From: CAYYFX01 sp046330135
Lineage (GTDB): Bacteria; ARS69
NCBI GenBank assembly: GCA_046330135.1
Contig: JAXLTI010000010.1
Coordinates: 87,275-151,274 of the forward strand
DNA length: 64,000 nt
Reading direction: 5' to 3'
A model generated the notes under the pieces. It ran no database searches. It was not told the origin of the DNA and worked only from the letters and a program-made list of their open reading frames with translations. Positions 27,671 to 35,215 of this stretch are shown piece by piece. Numbering within the stretch: the stretch's first letter is position 1; each line of letters opens with the position of its first letter. Both the position numbers and the translations under genes were made by a program.

Positions 27671-28855
27671 CTACGGCTCCTCCTGCCTCCGCTGCACCAG
27701 CATCTTGCCGAGGCGTCGCGTGCTCACGCGGTAGCCCAAGAGGTGGAAGAGCCCGCGTGCGAAGAAGCGCGCGATGCTGAGGTTCACGACGAGCGTGTCC
27801 CGGCGCTCCGGATGCAGGGTCACGCCCGGCAGCAGCGTGGCCCAGCTCGGTGCCCCCACGCGCCTGAGCCACGACGACGTCGCGAGCCAGAGGGGATTCA
27901 AGCCGCGCGCGAGGAAGAACCCGTCCTCGCCGCGCTTCTGGTACAGCGGGAGGAAGAGGAACCCGTCCGCCGGCGAGCGCACCTCGCCTTTCCGGTCCAC
28001 GGCGAGGCGCTGCCCCTTGCGCACGGGCGAGAAGTTCACCCAGCCGGCGTCCATGCGGAACTCGTCCGCCTCGCTGATCGGGTGGCGATGGAAGATCTCG
28101 ACGACGCCCGGCATGGTCCCGGGCGGGCGAGTCAGCCGCGCCACCTGCTGCGCGTAGCCCGGAACGGCGGCGGCGTCCAGGCAGCCGATGCTCGCCAGCG
28201 CCAGCCACAGCGCAGCCTCGTGATGGTCCACGGCGGCGGGGTCGGCGTGCTGCCCGCCCTCGATCGCGACGGCGACGTGGCCGAGGCTCGTGAGGTACTC
28301 GTTCAACGTGCCGCGGATGTGCTCTTCGAGCCCGAGCACGGTCGTGGCCGGGAAGCGACGGGCGAACTCGCGGTTGCGAAGCGTGTCGCCGAGGACGTAG
28401 AAGGGCGCGCTCTGCGACGACGACGTGTGCAGATCGATCACGTACACCGGGCCGCGCGCCGATGCCAGGATCTCCTGGAGGGCGTCGAGGAGCGAGCGCT
28501 GCTCCGCCGCCTCGGGACCCTGCAGGGCGCCGTCCGAGCCGTCGTCCGAGGCGTTGCGGACGCGCGCCACGCGATCCGCCGTCCACATGCGGTTCAGGTC
28601 TTCGCGAAGGAAGCGCTCGCCCGCGGCGAGAGCCCCGAGGTTGCCGGCGAGGGCCACGAAGCGGCCGTGCAGGCGAACGCGATGCTCCTCGAGGTGCGCG
28701 AAGACCCGGGCGGACGCGTCGAGGCCCGCGGGCTCGTTGCCGTGGATGCCGGCGACGACGATGAGAGTGGGGCCGGTCGGGTCGCCTCCCGCGCGGCCGA
28801 TCTCTCGACGGAGAACGCGGCGCGGGAGGCTCGTCGATCGCTCGGCGACGCTCAT
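27671..28855 (-). CDS. Succinylglutamate desuccinylase/aspartoacylase family zinc hydrolase
   Basis: A 394-residue M14-like zinc carboxypeptidase/deacylase. The metal motif HGNEP (H-x2-E) is in IVVAGIHGNEPAG, the substrate-binding NLGAL and RFLREDLNRMW follow, and the third ligand is the histidine of VIDLHTS. A long C-terminal beta region (WVNFSPVRKGQRLAV, SPADGFLFLPLYQKRGEDGFFL) is present in AspA/AstE relatives. Known members split N-acylated amino acids; this one has no arginine-catabolism genes around it. The start was chosen at the ATG at 28855, which has no strong RBS. It lies between two genes of the same strand. Confidence 0.85.
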   Translation of the reverse strand: MSVAERSTSLPRRVLRREIGRAGGDPTGPTLIVVAGIHGNEPAGLDASARVFAHLEEHRVRLHGRFVALAGNLGALAAGERFLREDLNRMWTADRVARVRNASDDGSDGALQGPEAAEQRSLLDALQEILASARGPVYVIDLHTSSSQSAPFYVLGDTLRNREFARRFPATTVLGLEEHIRGTLNEYLTSLGHVAVAIEGGQHADPAAVDHHEAALWLALASIGCLDAAAVPGYAQQVARLTRPPGTMPGVVEIFHRHPISEADEFRMDAGWVNFSPVRKGQRLAVDRKGEVRSPADGFLFLPLYQKRGEDGFFLARGLNPLWLATSSWLRRVGAPSWATLLPGVTLHPERRDTLVVNLSIARFFARGLFHLLGYRVSTRRLGKMLVQRRQEEP

Positions 28856-28860
28856 GCCGG

Positions 28861-31329
28861 TCAGTGGACCTTGACCGCCTTCTTCGTGATCACGCTCCCG
28901 AGCGCGCGCAGGCGCACGAAGTACACGCCGTCGGCCACGTTGCGCCCGAAGGAGTCGCGCCCGTCCCACTCGACGCGATGGCGTCCCGCCTCGGTCCAAT
29001 CGTCCCGGAGGACCCGGATCCGGCGGCCCTGCACGTCCATCACCTCCACGAGCGCCTGGCACGAGTGGGGCACCGCGAGCTCGATGGCGAGCCCCGTCCC
29101 GAAGGGGTTCGGGCGGCCGGTCGAGAGCGAGACCTCCCGGATCACCGACCCGCTCACCGCGGGCGCGGCCACGCTCGCGGGCCAGCCCAGGACCACGTTC
29201 GAGCCGTTCCCGGAGAAGCCCGAGAGCGTGAGGATGCCGGCGTCATAGGTCCAGCTCGCCACGCCGGTGACGATCGTGGGCGGCCCGTAGGCCGTGACGT
29301 CCAGGTCGAGGACGCCGAGGCCGGCGGTGGCTTCGTCGAGCTGGAGCGTGAGCTGCGGCACGTTCGCGTCGAAGACGGCGTTGCGCAGCAACAGCGCGTC
29401 GGCGCTGCGGATGCGCAGCGAAGCGAGGCTCGCGCCGAGGCGCCGCGCCATGATGCCGCCGGGAGGCACGGAGCGCTCGAAATGGATCGGGTTCGAGAAC
29501 GCCCACTCCTCTCCCTGGTGCCAGACCTCGAAGCGCACGAACGTGGGCAGCGTGGTGTCCACGGTGACCGTGTCGGTGAACACGTGGTTCGTCACGTTGC
29601 CCGTGATCGTCTCCTCCCGCAGCCAGTTCACCGTCGTGTAGGCGATGCCCTGATTCCGGCGGATCTCGGCCTGCTTGAGCCGCACTTCGACGTCGTCCGG
29701 GACGTTCGTCACCTGGAAGATCACGTCGTGCGAGCTCTTGTCCGTCAGCACGACGCGCCCCATCGGGAAGCCGTCCGTGGTCACGAGGTCCATGCTGGCG
29801 TTCCAACGGTAGGGATCGCCGAAGTAGCAGCGCCCCGAGCCGAGCCCCTTCAGCATGGGGACCTCGGAAGTGCCCGTAGCCCAGACCCACGTGAGGTAGT
29901 TGTTCTCGTAGAAGGCGTTCGGTTGCCACGGCGCCCAGCCGATCGACCACGACGACCCGTGCGTATCCGTCACGCCCAGCCCCGTGGAGAAGACCTCGTT
30001 TGCGTTGAGGCAGTCCCAGAGGTCCATGTGGCCCGCCAGGTTGATGCCCATGCGCGCGCGGTAACCCACCTCGAGGAGATCGCAGCCGTACATCCGGTTC
30101 CCGAGGAGGCCCTGCTTCGCGTCGAGAATCCGCAGGGCCTTGTGCTGCGGCGTCTCGTTCAGGTCCCCGTAGATTCCGATGCCCCACGGGTGGTTGTACG
30201 AGACGAGCCCGTTCTGCGCGTGGACCTGGTCGACCACGTAGTAGAGCGAGTCTCCGAACACGTGGCTGCCGTAGTCGATGAGCTGGAGATGCGGCGCGTA
30301 GGCGTTCATGTGGTTCTGCGCACGGAAGCGCGACACCTCGGTGCCCACCAGATGGTGGACGTCCTGGATCTGCGTCTCGTAGTAGGCGCCCGCCCTCCGC
30401 TGCCAGTCCATGAGCGCGTCGCTCTTGAGGATGGGATCGCTGGAGTACTCCAGGTCGTCGAAGAACGCGCGCGCCGTGTGGCCCCAGCGCGTCTGCAGCG
30501 CGATGTGGAACTCGTACATGCTGTTGTCCTGGGCGCGGATCGAGTCCGCGCCGCCCATGGAGAACCGGGCCATGGCGTCGCCCGTGATGTCCAGCTCGTA
30601 CGTGTTCCACTGGCCGACCGTGCACGCGAGAGGAATGGCGGTGGAGTCCTCGCCCGCGAGCGTGCCGATCACGTACCGCAGCGACGGCCAGCTCGTGGGG
30701 TGCTCGCTGAGGCGCACCTGCACCACGAACTTGTCGTTCGCGGGATCGAACTGCTCCGGGCGGAAGGCGAAGTGCACGTGCGGCCGCGTGGCCAGGGAGT
30801 ATTGCTGCTGCTTCCGCGTGCCCGTCTGCGCGAGGTCCAACGGCGCGAACGTGCCGTCATTGACGACGTCCGTCACCTGGAGGCGGAAGGACTTCGCGCC
30901 CTCGTAGGCCATCGTGTCCACCACCGCCGCCGAGGACGCCGGGACCGCGTAGCGGTACTCCCACCACGCCTCGTCGAAGAGATCCGGCTCCGTGAAGCGA
31001 TGGTAGGTGGGGTCCCAGACGCACTGCTCGAAGTCGTACCGCTGCGTGTAGTGGTAGACGTCCGTGCGCCAGTCGTGGTCCGTCCACCAGATGACGTTGC
31101 AGCCCACCTCGTGGGCCTTCTCCGCGTGCCACTCCATGCTGCCGTTCTGCTCGCTGAGCGAGCCGTGAATGTGGAGCTGGACGGAGATCGGGGTCTCGCC
31201 CGCGTCGACCTGAAAGGGCTGGCCCGGCGAACGCGCCCAGGCGGCAGAAGACGCAAGGAAGGGCAAGGCCGCGAGAAGGCTCAACCGAGACGACCGCCGC
31301 GGATCGGCGAGACGGAGTTGCCAATTCAT
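28861..31329 (-). CDS. Large exported PHP-like protein with C-terminal sorting module
   Basis: An 822-residue protein with a signal peptide (RRSSRLSLLAALPFLASSAAWA). Directly after it come LHIHGSLSEQNG (H53, H55) and WWTDHDW (84-86), the first two metal motifs of the PHP phosphoesterase fold; a later GYRARMGINLAGH and DTHGSS could supply other ligands. The middle (about 110-280) looks like a carbohydrate-binding beta sandwich. The last 90 residues are the FlgD-like sorting module: RPNPFGTGLAIEL, VMDVQGRRIRVL, WDGRDSFGRN and VYFVRLRALG. Export and surface attachment by a type 9-like route is inferred. Promoter TTGCAG-18-TACCCT lies upstream. Substrate unknown. Confidence 0.82.
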   Translation of the reverse strand: MNWQLRLADPRRSSRLSLLAALPFLASSAAWARSPGQPFQVDAGETPISVQLHIHGSLSEQNGSMEWHAEKAHEVGCNVIWWTDHDWRTDVYHYTQRYDFEQCVWDPTYHRFTEPDLFDEAWWEYRYAVPASSAAVVDTMAYEGAKSFRLQVTDVVNDGTFAPLDLAQTGTRKQQQYSLATRPHVHFAFRPEQFDPANDKFVVQVRLSEHPTSWPSLRYVIGTLAGEDSTAIPLACTVGQWNTYELDITGDAMARFSMGGADSIRAQDNSMYEFHIALQTRWGHTARAFFDDLEYSSDPILKSDALMDWQRRAGAYYETQIQDVHHLVGTEVSRFRAQNHMNAYAPHLQLIDYGSHVFGDSLYYVVDQVHAQNGLVSYNHPWGIGIYGDLNETPQHKALRILDAKQGLLGNRMYGCDLLEVGYRARMGINLAGHMDLWDCLNANEVFSTGLGVTDTHGSSWSIGWAPWQPNAFYENNYLTWVWATGTSEVPMLKGLGSGRCYFGDPYRWNASMDLVTTDGFPMGRVVLTDKSSHDVIFQVTNVPDDVEVRLKQAEIRRNQGIAYTTVNWLREETITGNVTNHVFTDTVTVDTTLPTFVRFEVWHQGEEWAFSNPIHFERSVPPGGIMARRLGASLASLRIRSADALLLRNAVFDANVPQLTLQLDEATAGLGVLDLDVTAYGPPTIVTGVASWTYDAGILTLSGFSGNGSNVVLGWPASVAAPAVSGSVIREVSLSTGRPNPFGTGLAIELAVPHSCQALVEVMDVQGRRIRVLRDDWTEAGRHRVEWDGRDSFGRNVADGVYFVRLRALGSVITKKAVKVH

Positions 31330-31356
31330 GAAGGCCTCGGGGTCGCGGGACGCACC

Positions 31357-31386
31357 AGGGTAGCGCATTTCGGGCTTCGACTGCAA
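31357..31386 (-). promoter_or_regulatory. Promoter of the PHP-like exported protein
   Basis: TTGCAG (31386-31381), 18 bases, TACCCT (31362-31357) on the minus strand, 27 bases before the ATG. Confidence 0.4.
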
Positions 31387-31455
31387 AGGGCCGAGGCCCT
31401 CGGCGCCTCCCGGGCGCCGGCCACCGGCCGCGTCGATCGCGCCGGCGAATCCGTG

Positions 31456-31461
31456 TACACT
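31456..31461 (+). promoter_or_regulatory. -10 element of a probable leaderless promoter (small membrane protein)
   Basis: TACACT ends 7 bases before the GTG at 31469; no Shine-Dalgarno is present between. Confidence 0.4.
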
Positions 31462-31468
31462 GCCGCGC

Positions 31469-31663
31469 GTGAAGACCTCGATGCTCGTCGGGTTCGTTCT
31501 CATCGGCGTGGCGCTCGTCGACGTGCTCGTCGGGCTCGCGTTCGTCGCCCCGCGGGCGCCCGAGGGGTCGCGACCCGTGCTGCGCGCGGCGTTCCTGGGC
31601 GGAGCCTCGGTGATGATCCTGCTCGGCGCTGCGTTCCTGTCCGGGTGGCTCGGCCGCGCGTGA
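31469..31663 (+). CDS. Small two-helix membrane protein
   Basis: A 64-residue hydrophobic protein with two predicted membrane helices (LVGFVLIGVALVDVLVGLAFV and AAFLGGASVMILLGAAFL) joined by a short polar turn. No family is recognised. The GTG start directly follows a -10 box, as with other apparently leaderless genes here. Its regular codon use and clear two-helix pattern support it as real, but this is the least certain of the small genes. It is followed after 121 bases by the thioredoxin-fold gene. Confidence 0.55.
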   Translation: MKTSMLVGFVLIGVALVDVLVGLAFVAPRAPEGSRPVLRAAFLGGASVMILLGAAFLSGWLGRA

Positions 31664-31784
31664 GGGGCGCTCGCGGAACTTCCTTGCGGCCGGCGGAGTA
31701 GCCAGCACGGCGATCCATCCCCTCGCTGGAACCCAAGGCTTCGCTCGGCAACGCTCGCCCGAACCCTCCACCAGGAGAAGACCG

Positions 31785-32486
31785 ATGCGCTTGAACGGCC
31801 TGACGCTCACCCCCCTGATGGCCGCCGCCGCGCTCGCGGTGGTGTCGACCTCGCCCGCGAAGCCGACGATGAAGGCGTCCGTCGCACCGGACGAGGGCAC
31901 GCGTAGCGCCCCCGCGGTCCCGGCGGCCCCGATGGCCGCGGTCGCGGAGATCGGAGCCGACGCTCCGGATTTCGCCTTGAAGGACACCGACGGGAAGGAG
32001 CATCGCCTCTCGGACTTGGTCACGCAGGGCAAGACCGTGGTCCTGGAGTGGTTCAATCCCGATTGCCCGTTCGTCCGCAAGCATCACGAGAAGAACCACG
32101 ACATGGTGCAGACGTACGAGTCGTTCCGCGACAAGAACGTCGTGTGGCTGGCCGTCAATTCCGCGGCGCCGGGCAAGCAGGGCTTCGGCGCGGACCGCAA
32201 CAAGACCGCGAGGCAGCAGTATGGGATGGAGTACCCGGTGCTCCTCGACGAGAAGGGCGAAGTCGGTCGCCTCTACGGCGCGAAGACCACGCCGCACATG
32301 TTCGTGATCTCGAAGGGCAAGCTCGTGTACGAGGGTGCCATCGACGACAACCCGTCGCCCGGAACGCTCGGGAAGACGAACTACGTCGCGAAGGCGTTGG
32401 ACGCGGTTCTCACGGGGAAGTCCGTGGAAGTGGCCGAGACGAAGTCGTACGGCTGCTCGGTCAAGTACGGCGCCGCGACTCCATAA
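31785..32486 (+). CDS. Exported AhpC/TSA (thioredoxin-fold) family protein
   Basis: A 233-residue protein with an N-terminal signal (MAAAALAVVSTSPAKP) and a peroxiredoxin/TlpA-like fold: APDFALKDTDGKEHRLSDL, VVLEWFNPDCPFVRKHH, YPVLLDEKGEVGRLYGAKTTPHMFVI. There is one cysteine at the active-site position (NPDCPFV), where TlpA-like thiol reductases have C-x-x-C; this single-Cys form occurs in a subgroup of redoxin proteins. A Cys near the C-terminus (SYGCSVKY) might serve as resolving partner. Thiol or peroxide reduction in the envelope is inferred. GGAG RBS precedes the ATG. It is convergent with the 32895 gene. Confidence 0.87.
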   Translation: MRLNGLTLTPLMAAAALAVVSTSPAKPTMKASVAPDEGTRSAPAVPAAPMAAVAEIGADAPDFALKDTDGKEHRLSDLVTQGKTVVLEWFNPDCPFVRKHHEKNHDMVQTYESFRDKNVVWLAVNSAAPGKQGFGADRNKTARQQYGMEYPVLLDEKGEVGRLYGAKTTPHMFVISKGKLVYEGAIDDNPSPGTLGKTNYVAKALDAVLTGKSVEVAETKSYGCSVKYGAATP

Positions 32487-32580
32487 CGGTCATCCGCACC
32501 AAGGCAGCTCGAGCCGGCCGGCCCGCCCGATCGCCCCCAGCGACGCGGCGAGCCGGCCGCCCTCTTTCCCCTCCCCCAAC

Positions 32581-32894
32581 GTCCCATCTCGAAAGTCAGG
32601 CTGGCTTCCGTCAGGCCGACGGTCAACGATCTTTCGGCGGTGGGCGGTGCAGGCGAGGAATCGCGTCGGCGGCTCGTCGGCGTCGTCGCTTCCGCAGCGA
32701 CTTCGCGGAGGCGGCGGAGCCATGGACGGCGGAGCCGCCGGAGCGGGAGGACGCCCGGAGGCTGGATGCCGGAGGGCGTCCGTTCGATGCGGAAGCGACG
32801 ATGCCGACGAGCCGACGACGCGGGCGACCTCGCTCGTCCGGCAAGGGGCCAAGCGACGGGCCGCCGCAAGCCAGCCTGACTTTCGAGACGGGAC
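32581..32894. repeat. Structured intergenic element, copy A
   Basis: A 314-base nested inverted-repeat structure fills the gap between two convergent genes. The outer arms (32581-32607 and 32868-32894) are 27 bases with one mismatch. Inside, arms of 34 bases (32663-32696 and 32788-32821) pair with two differences. The apical core (32697-32787) holds two more hairpins, including GGACGCCC/GGGCGTCC. The 65 bases 32691-32755 match 57 of 65 bases of copy B at 50897-50961, while the stems share no sequence with copy B. The right arm ends at the stop codon of the minus-strand gene. It may be a mobile insertion, a non-coding RNA or an elaborate bidirectional terminator. Confidence 0.7.
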
Positions 32895-33578
32895 CTAGTA
32901 CTCCTGCTCGACGATGCGCTTGACCATCTCTTCCTCCGAGAGCTTGTCCGCGGAGTAGAGACGCAAGTCGTCGATCTTCGCCTGCAGGATCAGTCGGGAC
33001 ATGCCGCGCTCGTCGAAGTAGCGCGAGTCGTGCAGGAAGGCCACGATCGCGACCCACTTTCCGCTCTCGAGCGTCGTCATCGTGTCGCCGTAGTCCAGCA
33101 GCGTGTCCACGATCTCGGCCTTGCCGCGCTTGTAGAGCCGCTCCTGCGTGGACTCCTTGCCGGAGGGCTTCGCGGCCTTCTTCGCGCGCTTCGCGTCCTT
33201 GTCCTCGTCAGCGGCAGTCGAGTCGGAGTCGAAGATGATGACCTTCTTCCCGTTCTCCTCGACGATCTTGAAGCCCTTCCCCAGGTCGAAGTTCCAGTTC
33301 TTGTCGTTGTCCTTCTCCACGAGCGACGCGTCGAAGGAGACGATCACACCGAACTCCTTCACGTACAGCCCGCGAGCGTCGGGGCGGCCGTGCACGAGGA
33401 AGTTGGGGCTGTCGAGCAGCACTTGATCGAGGATCCGCTCCATCACGTCGATCTGGCGCGCCATCTTGCCCGGCGGCGGATCCACCGCCCAGGCGCTCCC
33501 GAGCGGCAACCCCGGGAGGAGCGCCGCCCCCAAGAGCATGCCTCGTCCGAACGCCTTCCCCCGCGTCATCGCGAACAT
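32895..33578 (-). CDS. Exported protein of the sigma-factor operon, unknown function
   Basis: A 227-residue protein with a signal peptide (RGMLLGAALLPGLPLGSAWA). The mature part has DVMERILDQVLLDSPNF, GLYVKEFGVIVSFD, a charged segment rich in Lys/Asp (about 122-145), DTLLDYGDTMTTLESGKWVAIVAFL and RLILQAKIDDL. The beta-rich pattern with a Gly-Lys core resembles no family I can name. It is the third gene of the sigma-factor operon: its start lies right at the end of the anti-sigma gene on the same strand. The role is probably envelope-related, a signal or output of that system. Confidence 0.75.
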   Translation of the reverse strand: MFAMTRGKAFGRGMLLGAALLPGLPLGSAWAVDPPPGKMARQIDVMERILDQVLLDSPNFLVHGRPDARGLYVKEFGVIVSFDASLVEKDNDKNWNFDLGKGFKIVEENGKKVIIFDSDSTAADEDKDAKRAKKAAKPSGKESTQERLYKRGKAEIVDTLLDYGDTMTTLESGKWVAIVAFLHDSRYFDERGMSRLILQAKIDDLRLYSADKLSEEEMVKRIVEQEY

Positions 33579-34418
33579 TCACTTCCCTCCTGCGCCTTGG
33601 GGGGCGCCCGTCGGATGGGGTGCGGGTTGCGCGCCCTTCAGCAGGTCCTGCAGGCTCGCGTTCCTCGCCGTCTGCGTCTGGAGATCGTCCCCGAGCGCGT
33701 CGATGCGCCGGTTGACCCGCTCGTAGTTGAACACCTGCTGGTCGTTGATCTGGCGATACAGCGCCTGCATCAGATCCGTGACCTCGCGGTCGCGCTGCTG
33801 GTCGTACTGGTTGAGCAGTTGCGCGAGCGTGGACATGAGCTGCGAGTTGTACGAGTTGAACTCGTCGTGGGTCAGGTACGGACCCGACACCGGGACCACG
33901 CCCGGCCGCGAGGCCGTAGCCTCCGGGGCGGCCGAGCGCCCAGCGAGCTCGAGCGGAACGCCGTCCCCCACGCCCGGAAACGTGCGCTCCGCCGACGGGG
34001 TCGGATGCGCGCCGCCGAAGCGGAACGCCAAGCCGCCCGCCACGCGCTCCACGCGGAAGCCGGCGCCTGCGAGGACCGCCAGCGCGACGGCGGCCGCCGC
34101 CATGCCCCACGCGGGAGACGCGCCGAAGCTGCGGATCTGAGCGAGCACGCGCTGCAGGACGCTCTCCGACGGGCGGGCAGGCCGTGCGACCGGCGCCGAG
34201 CGAGGCATCGCCCCGTCCACGAGGACGAAGCTCGGAACCCTCTCCTCCACCTTCCAGCCGGCGAGGACGCCCCGCGCCTGGGAGAGCTCTTCGAAGTCCG
34301 CGCGCAACGCCGCGTCCTTCTCGAGGATCTGACGGAACGACTGTTCCTCCGCCGGCGAAAGCTCGCCGTACAGGAACGCGATCATCTTGTCGATCCGCGG
34401 GTCCATGTCCTCTCTCAT
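33579..34418 (-). CDS. Anti-sigma factor-like transmembrane protein
   Basis: A 279-residue protein. Residues 1-60 form an anti-sigma-like helical domain (MIAFLYGELSPAEEQSFRQIL) lacking the His/Cys residues of the zinc ZAS motif. One membrane helix lies near 104-122 (AWGMAAAAVALAVLAGAG), and the periplasmic part ends in a coiled-coil-like stretch (QLMSTLAQLLNQYDQQRDREVTDLM, in pieces). Its position 22 bases after the sigma-factor gene supports an anti-sigma role, holding the sigma factor at the membrane. What triggers release is unknown. Confidence 0.8.
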   Translation of the reverse strand: MREDMDPRIDKMIAFLYGELSPAEEQSFRQILEKDAALRADFEELSQARGVLAGWKVEERVPSFVLVDGAMPRSAPVARPARPSESVLQRVLAQIRSFGASPAWGMAAAAVALAVLAGAGFRVERVAGGLAFRFGGAHPTPSAERTFPGVGDGVPLELAGRSAAPEATASRPGVVPVSGPYLTHDEFNSYNSQLMSTLAQLLNQYDQQRDREVTDLMQALYRQINDQQVFNYERVNRRIDALGDDLQTQTARNASLQDLLKGAQPAPHPTGAPQGAGGK

Positions 34419-34440
34419 CCCGAGCGCCTCCTCTCCGTGC

Positions 34441-35019
34441 TCATCCGAGATCCGTCCGATCGATGCCGCGCGCGCGGAGCGCAGTGCGTAGCGCCTTCAA
34501 GCCGTAGAAGATCCGCGTGCGGACCGTGGCCGCCGGCACGCCCATGATCTCGCCGATCTCCTCGGACGTGAGACCCTGGTACTCCCGGAGCACGATCGAC
34601 GTCCGCTGCTCCGGAGGCAGCTCGTCCAGCACCGCGGTCAACAGCGCGCTCATGCTTCCCGCCTCCGCCGACTGGTCCGCCCGCTCGGTGCGCGTTGCGC
34701 CGTGCGGGTCCGGCCCCTCGTCCTCGAAGGGCACGTGCTCCGACCGCGAGCGCGGCGAGCGGAAGCGATCCCGGCAGAGATTGAGCGCGATGTAGTGGAT
34801 CCACGACTTGAACTTCTCCCCGTCTCGAAGTCGGCGGATGTTCTGGTAGGCCTTGACGAGGGCTTCCTGGCAGACGTCGCGAGCATCCTCGGCATCCCCC
34901 AGCGTGCGTCTCGTGAACCCGTAGAGCGCCGTCTCCCACCGAGCCGCCAGCTCGTTGAACGCGGCGACGTCCCCCGCTTGCGACCGGGCGACGAGCTCCG
35001 CGTCCGTCAGGCTCCGCAA
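34441..35019 (-). CDS. ECF RNA polymerase sigma factor
   Basis: An ECF-type sigma factor of about 192 residues. Region 2 is VARSQAGDVAAFNELAARW to GDAEDARDVCQEALVKAYQNIRRLRDGEKFKSWIHYIA, and region 4 has LDELPPEQRTSIVLREYQGLTSEEIGEIMGVPAATVRTRIFYGLKAL. The frame is open up to 35175 but the first 50 residues of that version are proline-rich and unlike any sigma factor, so the TTG at 35019, just before SLTDAELVARSQ, is preferred. An anti-sigma gene and an exported protein follow. The perfect palindrome of the next upstream gene lies before it. Confidence 0.85.
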   Translation of the reverse strand: MRSLTDAELVARSQAGDVAAFNELAARWETALYGFTRRTLGDAEDARDVCQEALVKAYQNIRRLRDGEKFKSWIHYIALNLCRDRFRSPRSRSEHVPFEDEGPDPHGATRTERADQSAEAGSMSALLTAVLDELPPEQRTSIVLREYQGLTSEEIGEIMGVPAATVRTRIFYGLKALRTALRARGIDRTDLG

Positions 35020-35195
35020 GCGGCCATACTCCGCATGGACCTCGTCCTCTCGAGAGTCAGGACGGCCCAGGGGCGGGAATCGTTCAAGGAAATCGCCGGG
35101 CAGGGGACGCCTCCGGGGGGCGGGCACGCCGGGACACCATGGAGGAGGAGAAAGTCGCCGGGCCGCCGCCGTCAAGAGCGGATACGCGAAGAGGC

Positions 35196-35215
35196 GCCGG
35201 ACGGTACCGTCCGGC
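35196..35215 (-). terminator. Perfect 20-base palindrome after the beta-helix gene
   Basis: GCCGGACGGTACCGTCCGGC begins at the last base of the TAG stop of the surface-protein gene and is self-complementary throughout. It would form a 10-bp stem with almost no loop, or act as a dyad operator in front of the sigma-factor gene. No T-run follows. Confidence 0.45.

Noticed and set aside
28864..31701. A 945-codon plus-strand frame opposite the PHP-like gene
   Set aside because: The composition is typical of an antisense shadow, and the minus-strand gene has signal peptide, domains and sorting module.
32490..32869. Minus-strand open frames over structured element A
   Set aside because: They consist of the translated inverted repeats, have no ribosome-binding site, and are better explained by the repeat structure.
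34441..35175. Longer version of the sigma factor starting at TTG 35175
   Set aside because: It adds 52 Pro/Arg-rich residues unlike sigma factors; the TTG at 35019 gives a normal ECF length. Mapping of the start would decide.
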